A DNA stretch of 64,000 nucleotides from an uncultured Clostridium sp. GTDB taxonomy: Bacteria; Bacillota; Clostridia; Lachnospirales; Lachnospiraceae. The first letter of the stretch is position 1; every line of letters starts with the position of its first letter. Shown one piece after another: positions 28,417 through 36,071 of the stretch. Where the stretch lies: contig CAMWYJ010000001.1 in NCBI GenBank assembly GCA_947178445.1, positions 147,119 through 211,118 on the forward strand, in the 5' to 3' direction. The position numbers and the translations under genes are program-made. A model generated the notes under the pieces. The model searched no databases. It had not been told where the DNA came from and worked only from the letters and a program-made list of their open reading frames with translations.

Positions 28417-29868
28417 ATGAGTATTACTAATTATTTATCAACAAAAAGACTTTACCAAACTTCTAACGAATATGAAAAGTTTGATCAAAGAACTGATTTC
28501 CAAAAAGATTATCATTCCATTATATCCAGTTCCGCTTTTAGACGTTTACAGGACAAAACCCAGGTTTTTCCTCTTGATAAAAGTGATTATGTTCGTACTC
28601 GTCTAACCCATTCACTAGAAGTCGCTTCGATTGGTCGTTCATTAGTACAATCTTCCTGCAAATATTTTTCATTTAAAAATTACCCTACAAATGAGGAATT
28701 AAAACTCACAAAAAACGAAAATGACATATCTGATATCATTCAATGCGCTGGACTATTACACGATATTGGTAATCCTCCTTTCGGACATTTTGGAGAAGAC
28801 GTAATTGGCAAATGGTTTGAAACAAACCTTAAAATTATTGAAAAAAATAGTAATATACAGCTTACAGAACAAATGAAACAAGATTTAATCCATTTTGAAG
28901 GCAATGCTCAAGCATTGCGAATTATAATACGTCTTCAAAATATAAGCAAAAATTCTTCCAGTAATTTAACATCTGCTGTTATTAATTCCATTATCAAATA
29001 CCCTATTCCTTCTACCCAGGTACAAAAGGATGGAGATGTTTCGTATTATCACAAATTTGGATATTTTTCATCTGAAGAATTTTGGATAAAAAAGCTAATC
29101 AAAAATACAGGCTATGACCAAAAACGTTGTCCCCTTACATATATCCTTGAAGCTGCTGATGATATTGCGTATCGCATGGCAGATCTCGATGATGCTTTTA
29201 AAAAGGGACTTATCACATACAGACAATTATATTATGAATTAGAAAACAACAATTATCTTGATTTTTCAGATTCGGATAAATACAAACACCTTCAAATGTC
29301 ATATGAAGAATTTTCAAGTCCGAAAGATTGTACTTCTGCATCTAAAGAAAGTGATTTATTAAAATACTGGTTAAACGGAGTACAATCTAAATTAATTGCT
29401 GCTGCTACATACACTTTTACATTCAACTTTGATGAGATATTACAGGGAACATATCCGAATGATTTATTTGATAATTCTCACTCACACTATTTGATACGCT
29501 TTTTAAAAGATATTGCTGTGAAATACATTTTTGACTCGCCAGAGCTTTTAAAATTAGAAGTTGCCGCAAGTGAAATCTTACAATTTTTATTAGATAAATT
29601 TTGCTTTGCAATTATTGATTATAATCCTTTAGATGATACTACACCTGCCAACGGACTAGATAGGAAACTTTGCAATTTAATATCTGATAATTATAAAGAA
29701 GTTTGCAAAGATGAATTCAATTGGTTGGAAATACAATCTTTTGATGCTGAAACAAAAAAAGCATATCAATTATATTTTAAATTTCTTCTGGTGACTGATT
29801 TTATTAGCGGTATGACAGACAGTTATGCAAAAAGCTTATATCAGGAATTAAAAGGGTTTTATTTGTAG
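28417..29868 (+). CDS. dGTPase-like deoxynucleoside triphosphohydrolase (HD domain)
   Basis: The 483 residues follow the Dgt pattern: FRRLQDKTQVFPL, DYVRTRLTHSLEVASIGRSL (first HD histidine), LLHDIGNPPFGHFGED (HD pair) and EAADDIAYRMADLDDA (last metal aspartate). Dgt enzymes split dNTPs to deoxynucleoside and triphosphate. Some members defend against phage by emptying the dNTP pool, as shown for several proteobacterial dGTPases. Here it is ICE cargo behind an Xre regulator and is markedly AT-rich against the transfer genes, which points to separate acquisition. GGAGGACATGTATTT precedes the ATG. A housekeeping role is the alternative. Confidence 0.88.
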   Translation: MSITNYLSTKRLYQTSNEYEKFDQRTDFQKDYHSIISSSAFRRLQDKTQVFPLDKSDYVRTRLTHSLEVASIGRSLVQSSCKYFSFKNYPTNEELKLTKNENDISDIIQCAGLLHDIGNPPFGHFGEDVIGKWFETNLKIIEKNSNIQLTEQMKQDLIHFEGNAQALRIIIRLQNISKNSSSNLTSAVINSIIKYPIPSTQVQKDGDVSYYHKFGYFSSEEFWIKKLIKNTGYDQKRCPLTYILEAADDIAYRMADLDDAFKKGLITYRQLYYELENNNYLDFSDSDKYKHLQMSYEEFSSPKDCTSASKESDLLKYWLNGVQSKLIAAATYTFTFNFDEILQGTYPNDLFDNSHSHYLIRFLKDIAVKYIFDSPELLKLEVAASEILQFLLDKFCFAIIDYNPLDDTTPANGLDRKLCNLISDNYKEVCKDEFNWLEIQSFDAETKKAYQLYFKFLLVTDFISGMTDSYAKSLYQELKGFYL

Positions 29869-29956
29869 AGACTAATATATATTAACTCATTCTAATATTA
29901 CTTCTTTTTCAATAACCTTATCGTATAGATAGGGTGCAATTTTTGCAAAAGCAGTC

Positions 29957-30853
29957 TTAAATGCGCAGGATTTCTCTGATTACTTTCTGAATATGGCAAA
30001 ATTCTTTCCAAAGCGCAGACTTAAAAATCTGGAACAGATTGTTTTGATACAGTCTTTTCCAGATTTTGCCATACACACTATTTTTCTCCTTGCTCCGTTT
30101 TTTATCATGAAAACTTTTTGTAAATTCGCCAAGCAAAACCCCATCCATTACAACTACTTCTTGGCTGCCTGTCGCTGATGCAGAGCTGCTAGTCTCTTCC
30201 TGTTCTAGTTCTTCAGCATGATATACCTTTCCGGTAAGCTGCATCACAAGACCAGCCTGACCATGTAGGACAATCTTTTTTATTTTCACCAACCCTTTTT
30301 CCCGAAGGGAATTCAGTATACGCTGTAAGGCCCAGCCTTTCACCCCTATTGCTCCCATAAATGCCTGGATGGAATCATATACGATGCCCTTTTTATTTGC
30401 CCGGTGATAGAGATAAACAAGCAGCAGCTTCTCTCTTGCTGTCAGCTCCATACGGTATATTTTCTGGATCTCATCTATCTTTCGTATCTGCCTGTCCGGG
30501 ATATTGAAAGAAGAGGCATTCAATTCCTCATATTCCTGGTCAGAATATTTCATTTTTCCTGGCTTATCTTCCGTGATGCCAAAATAGAACACATACTGGT
30601 TCGTACTCTGCACATGATTATAATAACGGTCTTTCCGGATGATGTAACCGGCACGTTCCAGTTTCCGCATATTGTACTGCACTGTGCGCCTGCAGACTCC
30701 CAGTGCTTTTGCTATCGTATCAACGGAAGGAAAACACTGCTCTTTGTTGGATTTATGTACCAGATACTGTAGAAGGGCAATCGTTCCTTTCTTCAGCTCC
30801 GGATCTTTATATGCTGCATGTAATAGATCATATTTTGTCTCAAATCTTTGCAT
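29957..30853 (-). CDS. Winged-helix protein, possibly replication initiator or regulator
   Basis: The 298 residues contain two helix-turn-helix segments: one at about residues 20-75 (CFPSVDTIAKALGVCRRTVQY then NMRKLERAGYI) and a second at about 150-205 (SIQAFMGAIGVKGWALQRILN then SLREKGLV). Two tandem winged helices are the build of many plasmid Rep proteins and of DnaD-like regulators. The C-terminus is basic. With ParA, ParB, SSB and a TOPRIM protein in the same element, a role in autonomous replication of the excised circle is plausible but unproven. A terminator hairpin stands in its leader. Confidence 0.65.
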   Translation of the reverse strand: MQRFETKYDLLHAAYKDPELKKGTIALLQYLVHKSNKEQCFPSVDTIAKALGVCRRTVQYNMRKLERAGYIIRKDRYYNHVQSTNQYVFYFGITEDKPGKMKYSDQEYEELNASSFNIPDRQIRKIDEIQKIYRMELTAREKLLLVYLYHRANKKGIVYDSIQAFMGAIGVKGWALQRILNSLREKGLVKIKKIVLHGQAGLVMQLTGKVYHAEELEQEETSSSASATGSQEVVVMDGVLLGEFTKSFHDKKRSKEKNSVYGKIWKRLYQNNLFQIFKSALWKEFCHIQKVIREILRI

Positions 30854-30868
30854 AATTACTCTCCTATC

Positions 30869-30892
30869 AAAAAAACTCCGGCTACCCGGAGT
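30869..30892 (-). terminator. Terminator-like hairpin in the leader of the winged-helix gene
   Basis: ACTCCGG/CCGGAGT with a 4-base loop is followed on the minus strand by seven T residues. It lies 16 bases above the start codon. Confidence 0.75.
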
Positions 30893-30930
30893 ACAAATTT
30901 TTTTATTTCTCTATATTTTTCATTTTCATA

Positions 30931-31098
30931 TTGCCTTTTGTAAATAATTATGCTATTCTAGCTATACCATAGTTTTATGTTGGAAAGCAGATAACATATT
31001 ATTTGTTTTCTGGCAGCAAAGGAGCTATCCATTAAATGAATAGCTCTTGAGTGATTAAAATCCGCTTCGGTTCTGCAAAATTGTGAGCGGATTTTTTA
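30931..31098 (+). ncRNA. Predicted plus-strand small RNA
   Basis: TTGCCT (30931-30936) and TATTCT (30954-30959), spaced 17 bases, predict a transcript from about 30966. It would end at a 9-bp terminator AAAATCCGC/GCGGATTTT (31057-31065 and 31087-31095) with a T-run. A second hairpin, GAGCTATCCATT with its partner ending ATAGCTC, lies at about 31022-31046. No ORF of note is inside. Confidence 0.45.
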
Positions 31099-31159
31099 TG
31101 CTTTTTTACTCATCTTCACTTTTTACCGGATGTAGTATAAAAAACTTATTCGATATTCC

Positions 31160-31188
31160 TTGATTTACAATTTAAGCAATGTTATAAT
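31160..31188 (+). promoter_or_regulatory. Promoter of the antitoxin RNA
   Basis: TTGATT at 31160-31165 and a perfect TATAAT at 31183-31188 are 17 bases apart. Confidence 0.75.
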
Positions 31189-31194
31189 AATCAT

Positions 31195-31290
31195 ACAAAA
31201 AGAGCAACCGCCCACAAAGTGGTTAGCCTTAGGGGTAAAAAATACCTACCTGTACCGGCCAAGTAACAAGGTAGGTATTTTTATTTTCGC
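31195..31290 (+). ncRNA. Predicted antisense antitoxin RNA of a type I toxin-antitoxin pair
   Basis: The transcript begins after the promoter at 31160-31188. It folds a CCGCCCACAAAGTGG-type hairpin and ends at a long terminator, AAAAATACCTACCT (from 31237) pairing with AGGTAGGTATTTTT (to about 31283). The toxin mRNA comes from the other strand and must end at the same hairpin, so the two RNAs overlap at their 3' ends, as in the txpA/RatA and par families. Confidence 0.65.
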
Positions 31291-31373
31291 TTGTTGTTCC
31301 TATCTATGTAGGCAAGCAGTGTAATTAAAAATGTTGCAAACAAGATTAAATCCTGAAAAGAAAACATTTCCAT
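31281..31373 (-). CDS. Small hydrophobic toxin, type I TA (holin-like/TxpA-Fst type)
   Basis: A 30-residue peptide, MEMFSFQDLILFATFLITLL and then AYIDRNNKRK, has one membrane helix and a short basic tail, the usual form of Firmicutes type I toxins that disturb the membrane. A very strong GGGAGGTG ribosome site lies seven bases before the ATG. The bidirectional terminator right after the stop and the opposing small RNA with a consensus promoter support the pairing. It would act as an addiction module stabilising the ICE. Too short for ordinary gene finding. Confidence 0.7.
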   Translation of the reverse strand: MEMFSFQDLILFATFLITLLAYIDRNNKRK

Positions 31374-31478
31374 CCGCACCACCTCCCTTCTTATGTAAGA
31401 CTGGGAGGCTATCCACCTTGTACACGATTACTCTCATTTATATTCTAACAGATTCCACATAATAATTCCACATTAGAT

Positions 31479-32765
31479 TTACCAAATACATTTATCATAA
31501 AATACATTGTCACCCACATTTACTCCTTTCTTTTCAATTTTTAATTTCTTTGCATAATTCTTTGATATAAAATAACACCTTGAACCAATCGGGTTCTTTG
31601 CGGTTCCATCCAGTACTTTCCTGGCTGATTTAACAGCCCAATCCGGTGCTTTCTTTAAATAGCTGTTCCATGGACTGTTAAATTGATTTTTTGCTGTTAC
31701 CACTTGCTTTACGCTGTTTCCAAAATCTTTGGAATTCACACGATTCATTACCACATATCCCACTGCAATCTGACCTTTTTCACTCGTAGACAGCGACTCT
31801 GCAGCAATACATGCTGCCATGTACTTTAAATCTTCTTCAGAATAATCAGCCTTGATCAACCTTCCATAGCCACAGGGTTTCCTGTAACCGATATTGCTGA
31901 TCTTAATACCTCCCTCCGGATACGGCTTCGAGTTGCTTGCATGGATTACCTGGTTATTGCCGATGTACATGGTTACATGCGTTATATTACTGGTACTCGT
32001 TCCATAAAACAGCAGATCTCCCGGTAAGAGTTCTTTTTTGCTTATTTTCTCCGCTGCATCATACTGATCCTGTGCTACTCTTGGTATTTTTATGTCAAAA
32101 TGCTCATATACTTTCATGGTGAATCCGGAACAGTCTGCACCATTGACTAGGTCTGTGCCACCATATACATAAGGATTTCCTATAAACCGCTTAGCATATG
32201 CCACCATATCCTTACGCATCCCTGTCGTAGCTCCGGTGGTATATGATATCTTTTCTTTCGAAGATACATACTTTTCCGGATCCACATATTTACCGTCCTT
32301 AAGGATTGCAAAATGGCAATGTGGACCGGTAGACACACCGGTATTTCCGGAAAGAGCGATAACCTCCCCCTTTTTTACGGTATCACCCACCTTGACCAGT
32401 AATACACTGTTATGCATGTAATAAGATGTGTAATGCTTATCATGTTTGATTGCCACCCAGTTACCCTCTGCTGAAGAATTTTTTGCAATTATAACTTTAC
32501 CGGATTTTGTCGCTACAACGTCAGATCCTTGTGCACATGCAATATCAATTCCCTTATGATTGCTGGATGCACCAGCGGTCGGACTTGTACGCTTGCCATA
32601 GTGGGAAGAAATGATCCTGCAGTCCGGTACCGGCCACATCCATTCTTTTGTACCATAATAATATCCATTGCTTTCACTTTCCTCAAATTCCACACCTATG
32701 ATTGCGCAAAGCAAAAGAAGGAATCCTAAGAATCCTCCTATGCTCCACGCTAACACCCGGTTCAT
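31479..32765 (-). CDS. Three-domain cell-wall hydrolase of the conjugation apparatus
   Basis: After one N-terminal membrane helix come three domains. The first is an M23/LytM-type endopeptidase (residues about 55-165, HKGID and GPHCHFA metal ligands). The second is an NlpC/P60 domain (about 185-305, Cys in GADCSGF, His in ITHVTMYI). The third is a SleB-type hydrolase_2 domain (about 312-428, CIAAESLSTSEKGQIAVG). It corresponds to the VirB1-like wall-opening enzyme of Gram-positive conjugation, placed as usual after VirB4. The ATG at 32765 overlaps the VirB4 stop (TGATG). Having three hydrolase types in one chain is unusual. Confidence 0.88.
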   Translation of the reverse strand: MNRVLAWSIGGFLGFLLLLCAIIGVEFEESESNGYYYGTKEWMWPVPDCRIISSHYGKRTSPTAGASSNHKGIDIACAQGSDVVATKSGKVIIAKNSSAEGNWVAIKHDKHYTSYYMHNSVLLVKVGDTVKKGEVIALSGNTGVSTGPHCHFAILKDGKYVDPEKYVSSKEKISYTTGATTGMRKDMVAYAKRFIGNPYVYGGTDLVNGADCSGFTMKVYEHFDIKIPRVAQDQYDAAEKISKKELLPGDLLFYGTSTSNITHVTMYIGNNQVIHASNSKPYPEGGIKISNIGYRKPCGYGRLIKADYSEEDLKYMAACIAAESLSTSEKGQIAVGYVVMNRVNSKDFGNSVKQVVTAKNQFNSPWNSYLKKAPDWAVKSARKVLDGTAKNPIGSRCYFISKNYAKKLKIEKKGVNVGDNVFYDKCIW

Positions 32766-34603
32766 CACCTACCTCCTGCAGAACCAAAGTACTGCCATTT
32801 ATAATCTGCAATTTCAAACATAACCTTCATCCGCATGTGCCCAATGAACATAAGGGCAAGCCCCTTTTTTTCCAGCTCCAATGTAGCCTCTTCTTCCTCA
32901 GTCAGATTATAAAGAGTAACCGTATCCTTCAGATTCTGTCCGTTGCAGCCCATCAGTATCTTTATCGCAGCAGAATCCAATACTGCCTGCCCATACATCC
33001 GGATAGACTCATCTAAGAAATCTACGACGGAATGGGATACAAGAACAAAGGATATCTCATATTTTCTGCCACGCTTCAGTCCGTTCCGCAAAAAGATAAG
33101 TGCCTGTGGTATCTTCCGATCAATCATAAGATATGCTTCATCTGCAATGATCATTGCTCTCTCTTTCCGGTTCTTCGATGCTTCCAGCCATAGCCAGGTC
33201 AATATATTATAATACTGTGCACCTTTTATATAATCCGGTGCATTGTTCTGCAGGTCGTGGGTATCAATAACAACCATATCAGAATCGAGGTCAATTGTAG
33301 TATACCCATTCCAGAGGAATTGTAGCGAACCGGTTACCATATTTTCAACGAACCCCTTTACTTCTAATAAATCTTCTTTTCTTTTTGAACCTTTATCCTT
33401 GATATCAGACAACTCTTTTTCAAGATCCTCATACAGATCAGACATGATCGGATAATCTGTATTTGCAAACCTGGTAAAATCCGTACTCCATTGCATACCG
33501 AACCGGTTATAGGTCTTGATCAGAACCTTCTCCAACTCATTCAGCTGGGATGTCGTAATACCAGGACACGCCATTTCAAACCATGCCTTTAAATGCATCA
33601 GATACGCTGCCATATCCGGAAGCCTGTCATCATCCTCATCCTTATATTCACCATCCTCATCCGGATCCGGAGGGAGCACTCTTACTTGGAGCGGATTAAT
33701 CTTTCCTTTTCCACCACCGGCATTTACCCAGGTTCCACCTAACCGTTCACATTCTGTCTTGTATTCCCGTTCCGGATCAATGATGAATAACCTGGTACCC
33801 ATGGCATAGTCCATCAATATGATATCCTTTACCTTTGTGGATTTTCCGGTTCCCGGCATCCCCATGATCACTATATGGGAATTATTGCGCTCCTGGTTCC
33901 GTTTCCATGGATCCAGTATCATATTGGAATTTGCGATATTATCACTGCTTGCAAGTGCACCGAACATATAACCGGAACCGTCATTAAACCCGGCAGAAGC
34001 AAAGGGGAATCCACCCATGATAGAACGTAATGGTGCAGGTTTTTCCAGAACCTCACATATTTTCTTATTTTTTGTATAGCAGGGAGACATATGTTGGTAA
34101 CACAGCTTCTGCAACCCTGCCAGTCTCCGGAACCGGTGGCTTCCCTTCGAACATTCCCCTTTTATCCGGTCATCAATCTTCCGGATATAATGTGACTGTG
34201 ATATCGACATGATCGTTGTTGTGACTGCTCCGACACTCTCACTTTTTGTACTGATATCCCTTAACATTTTCTCTGAATTTTTTATAGACTGCTCTAACTT
34301 GATCTGAGTCTTTGGATCCGTTGTCTCATTCAACTTTCTTCTTAACATGATTGTGTTATTATTGATAACATCTGTAGCCTCTCCTTCCGGCAGAGGATCG
34401 TATGTAATGGCTGCCATTGTACCGGGAATGTTCATTAACGATTCCAGCCATGCATAATCTACATTTTCATTAAATCTTGTAATCCCGTATGCACTCGCCT
34501 CATTTTCTCCAATCTCCATACGGTTTTTGTAATAGCGAAATCCCATTGGCGATATCATATTCAGCAGTGCATTATTTACCTTTACCTCTTCCTTTGTTTT
34601 CAA
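32765..34603 (-). CDS. VirB4/TraE-like secretion ATPase, C-terminal part
   Basis: The 612 residues hold the RecA-like ATPase of VirB4: Walker A GMPGTGKSTK near residue 247, Walker B RAMIIADEAYLMID near 480, and ISFVLVSHSVVDF. The part before the P-loop is shorter than in full VirB4 proteins; the missing N-terminal portion seems to be the adjacent gene 34600-35301. The likely start is TTG at 34603 with GGAGG seven bases upstream, overlapping the upstream stop. It energises assembly of the mating channel. Confidence 0.9.
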   Translation of the reverse strand: MKTKEEVKVNNALLNMISPMGFRYYKNRMEIGENEASAYGITRFNENVDYAWLESLMNIPGTMAAITYDPLPEGEATDVINNNTIMLRRKLNETTDPKTQIKLEQSIKNSEKMLRDISTKSESVGAVTTTIMSISQSHYIRKIDDRIKGECSKGSHRFRRLAGLQKLCYQHMSPCYTKNKKICEVLEKPAPLRSIMGGFPFASAGFNDGSGYMFGALASSDNIANSNMILDPWKRNQERNNSHIVIMGMPGTGKSTKVKDIILMDYAMGTRLFIIDPEREYKTECERLGGTWVNAGGGKGKINPLQVRVLPPDPDEDGEYKDEDDDRLPDMAAYLMHLKAWFEMACPGITTSQLNELEKVLIKTYNRFGMQWSTDFTRFANTDYPIMSDLYEDLEKELSDIKDKGSKRKEDLLEVKGFVENMVTGSLQFLWNGYTTIDLDSDMVVIDTHDLQNNAPDYIKGAQYYNILTWLWLEASKNRKERAMIIADEAYLMIDRKIPQALIFLRNGLKRGRKYEISFVLVSHSVVDFLDESIRMYGQAVLDSAAIKILMGCNGQNLKDTVTLYNLTEEEEATLELEKKGLALMFIGHMRMKVMFEIADYKWQYFGSAGGR

Positions 34604-35301
34604 ACAATCGCCTCCTCTTTTTTGGCATCTTCTACTGTCAGCATCGTAAATGCAGGCTCTGATGATGTATCTTCAGTGTTGATATATGCCGGATTATGTA
34701 CTAGGTTGCAAAGGCGTATGATATCCGGCTTTTTCAATACCTGGCACACAACACCTATTGACTCATAGATTGCTGCTACCTGCCTTGCCCTCTCCAACAG
34801 CTCCTCCTCTACATGTTCCTTACAGGGTTCCCAGATCTGGATATAAAACTGCCGTTCCACAGCCTCACCACCGCCAACTTTTCCCTGAAGATTGCTCATC
34901 TCTTGTTTCAAGATCTTTTTCCGTACCGGATCTTCCGTCTCATCCCGGAGCTGCTGATATTGATTTATAAGCTGCGTGATATCCATTGGTCGGGATACTG
35001 CAGTCAGCTTCCATGGTTTTTGATCCTTAGAAGCTTCTGCCGTCAGGGTATTTGTCCGCATCCGCTTATCCCTTCTTGACCATAAAGATGACATAGGCGG
35101 TTGTAAACGTATATATGACATACAATAATCATCCTTGGTATACAGCACATGACCGACTATATCCCGCACATTTATGAAATCCTGTGCAGATACCATCGTT
35201 CCCTCTTCCTTCGTACCCATCTGTTTCTTTCCACTTCCCATCAGCATCAGGATAAATAAAAATATGATACATAACACTACGATAATGATAGGAACTATCA
35301 T
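34600..35301 (-). CDS. Membrane-anchored protein resembling a detached VirB4 N-terminal domain
   Basis: The 233 residues have one N-terminal membrane helix (IIIVVLCIIFLFILMLMG), then a soluble domain with DIVGHVLYTKDDYCMSYIRL, a central polar helical stretch and VERQFYIQIWEPCKEH, which looks like the N-terminal domain of VirB4/TraC ATPases. It overlaps the ATPase gene by four bases and the small gene upstream by four, so all three are co-translated. I infer a split VirB4 in which the N-domain brings the ATPase to the membrane. Confidence 0.65.
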   Translation of the reverse strand: MIVPIIIVVLCIIFLFILMLMGSGKKQMGTKEEGTMVSAQDFINVRDIVGHVLYTKDDYCMSYIRLQPPMSSLWSRRDKRMRTNTLTAEASKDQKPWKLTAVSRPMDITQLINQYQQLRDETEDPVRKKILKQEMSNLQGKVGGGEAVERQFYIQIWEPCKEHVEEELLERARQVAAIYESIGVVCQVLKKPDIIRLCNLVHNPAYINTEDTSSEPAFTMLTVEDAKKEEAIV

Positions 35302-35504
35302 GCCTCATTCACTCCTTTCCTGTTATGACCAGATATTCCTGGTCGCCCACTGGCAACAATCTGCTTAATATGCTGTGATCGCCTGGAATCAATCCAAAAG
35401 GGAGTCACATCCAGATAAGTATGCCCATCTGCTACAATGCGCTCAAGCCCTAATTCCTCTGGAGAATATGACTCACCTTTTATCTTAATATTTTTCTTAC
35501 ACAT
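35298..35504 (-). CDS. Small hypothetical ICE protein
   Basis: A 68-residue basic protein (IKGESYSPEELGLERIVADGH, then TYLDVTPFWIDSRRSQHIK) with no membrane helix. I do not recognise it. It overlaps the start of the next transfer gene by four bases, and AGGAAAAAAT precedes its ATG, so it is likely translated. A terminator-like hairpin stands directly upstream. Confidence 0.6.
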   Translation of the reverse strand: MCKKNIKIKGESYSPEELGLERIVADGHTYLDVTPFWIDSRRSQHIKQIVASGRPGISGHNRKGVNEA

Positions 35505-35516
35505 ATTTTTTCCTCC

Positions 35517-35548
35517 AAAAAAGGGGCGTTACCAAATGAAACGTCCCT
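35517..35548 (-). terminator. Intercistronic terminator-like hairpin
   Basis: On the minus strand GGGACGTT and AACGCCCC pair with one mismatch and are followed by six T residues. It lies just above the 68-residue gene. Confidence 0.65.
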
Positions 35549-35572
35549 TTGCTTTTGTTTTCCTTATCTGTT

Positions 35573-35989
35573 TTAGGTAAATGGCAGCTCATCCTCTACA
35601 CCTTCCGGTATATTCATAAATCCATCTGAACTGGCTGCGCCTGGTTCCGGTCTGCTCCCCTCCTGTGCTTTCTTACTTTCTGCAAATTCCTGGTCTTCCA
35701 CTACAACCTCAGTCGTATATACCTTCACTCCGTCTTTATTCGTGTAACTTCCAGTCTGAATTCTGCCGGTGATACAGATCTTAATACCCTGATGCAGATA
35801 TTTCTCTGCAAACTCTGCACTTTTATTAAAACATACGCAGCTGATAAAATCAGCGGATTGCTGCTCATTTTTTGCGAAACGTCTATCTACTGCCAGCGTG
35901 TACCTGGCAATTGCCATAGCATTTTCTCCCTGGCTGTATCTTATTTCCGGATCCCTGGTCAAACGCCCCATTAAAATTACTTTGTTCAT
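35573..35989 (-). CDS. ssb: Single-stranded DNA-binding protein
   Basis: A 138-residue SSB with the OB-fold opening MNKVILMGRLTRDPEIRYS, VDRRFAKNEQQSADFI and GIKICITGRIQTGSYTNKDG. A disordered linker and an acidic tip EDELPFT, related to the DDDIPF partner-binding tail, follow. The start at 35989 is the family start with an AGGAGGA box; a longer frame upstream is not SSB-like. It would coat transferred strand DNA in the recipient or during rolling-circle synthesis. Confidence 0.93.
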   Translation of the reverse strand: MNKVILMGRLTRDPEIRYSQGENAMAIARYTLAVDRRFAKNEQQSADFISCVCFNKSAEFAEKYLHQGIKICITGRIQTGSYTNKDGVKVYTTEVVVEDQEFAESKKAQEGSRPEPGAASSDGFMNIPEGVEDELPFT

Positions 35990-36007
35990 ATGATTCCTCC
36001 TCTTACC

Positions 36008-36036
36008 AAAAAAGGACGTTGCACTTAACAACATCC
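36008..36036 (-). terminator. Intercistronic terminator-like hairpin above ssb
   Basis: On the minus strand GGATGTTG and CAACGTCC pair fully if one G-U pair is allowed; on the plus strand the same position is a C-A mismatch. Six T residues follow. The asymmetry supports function in the operon-sense RNA. Confidence 0.75.
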
Positions 36037-36071
36037 TTTTGTCCTATTATTAAATTTCCTGTTCCCAGTTA

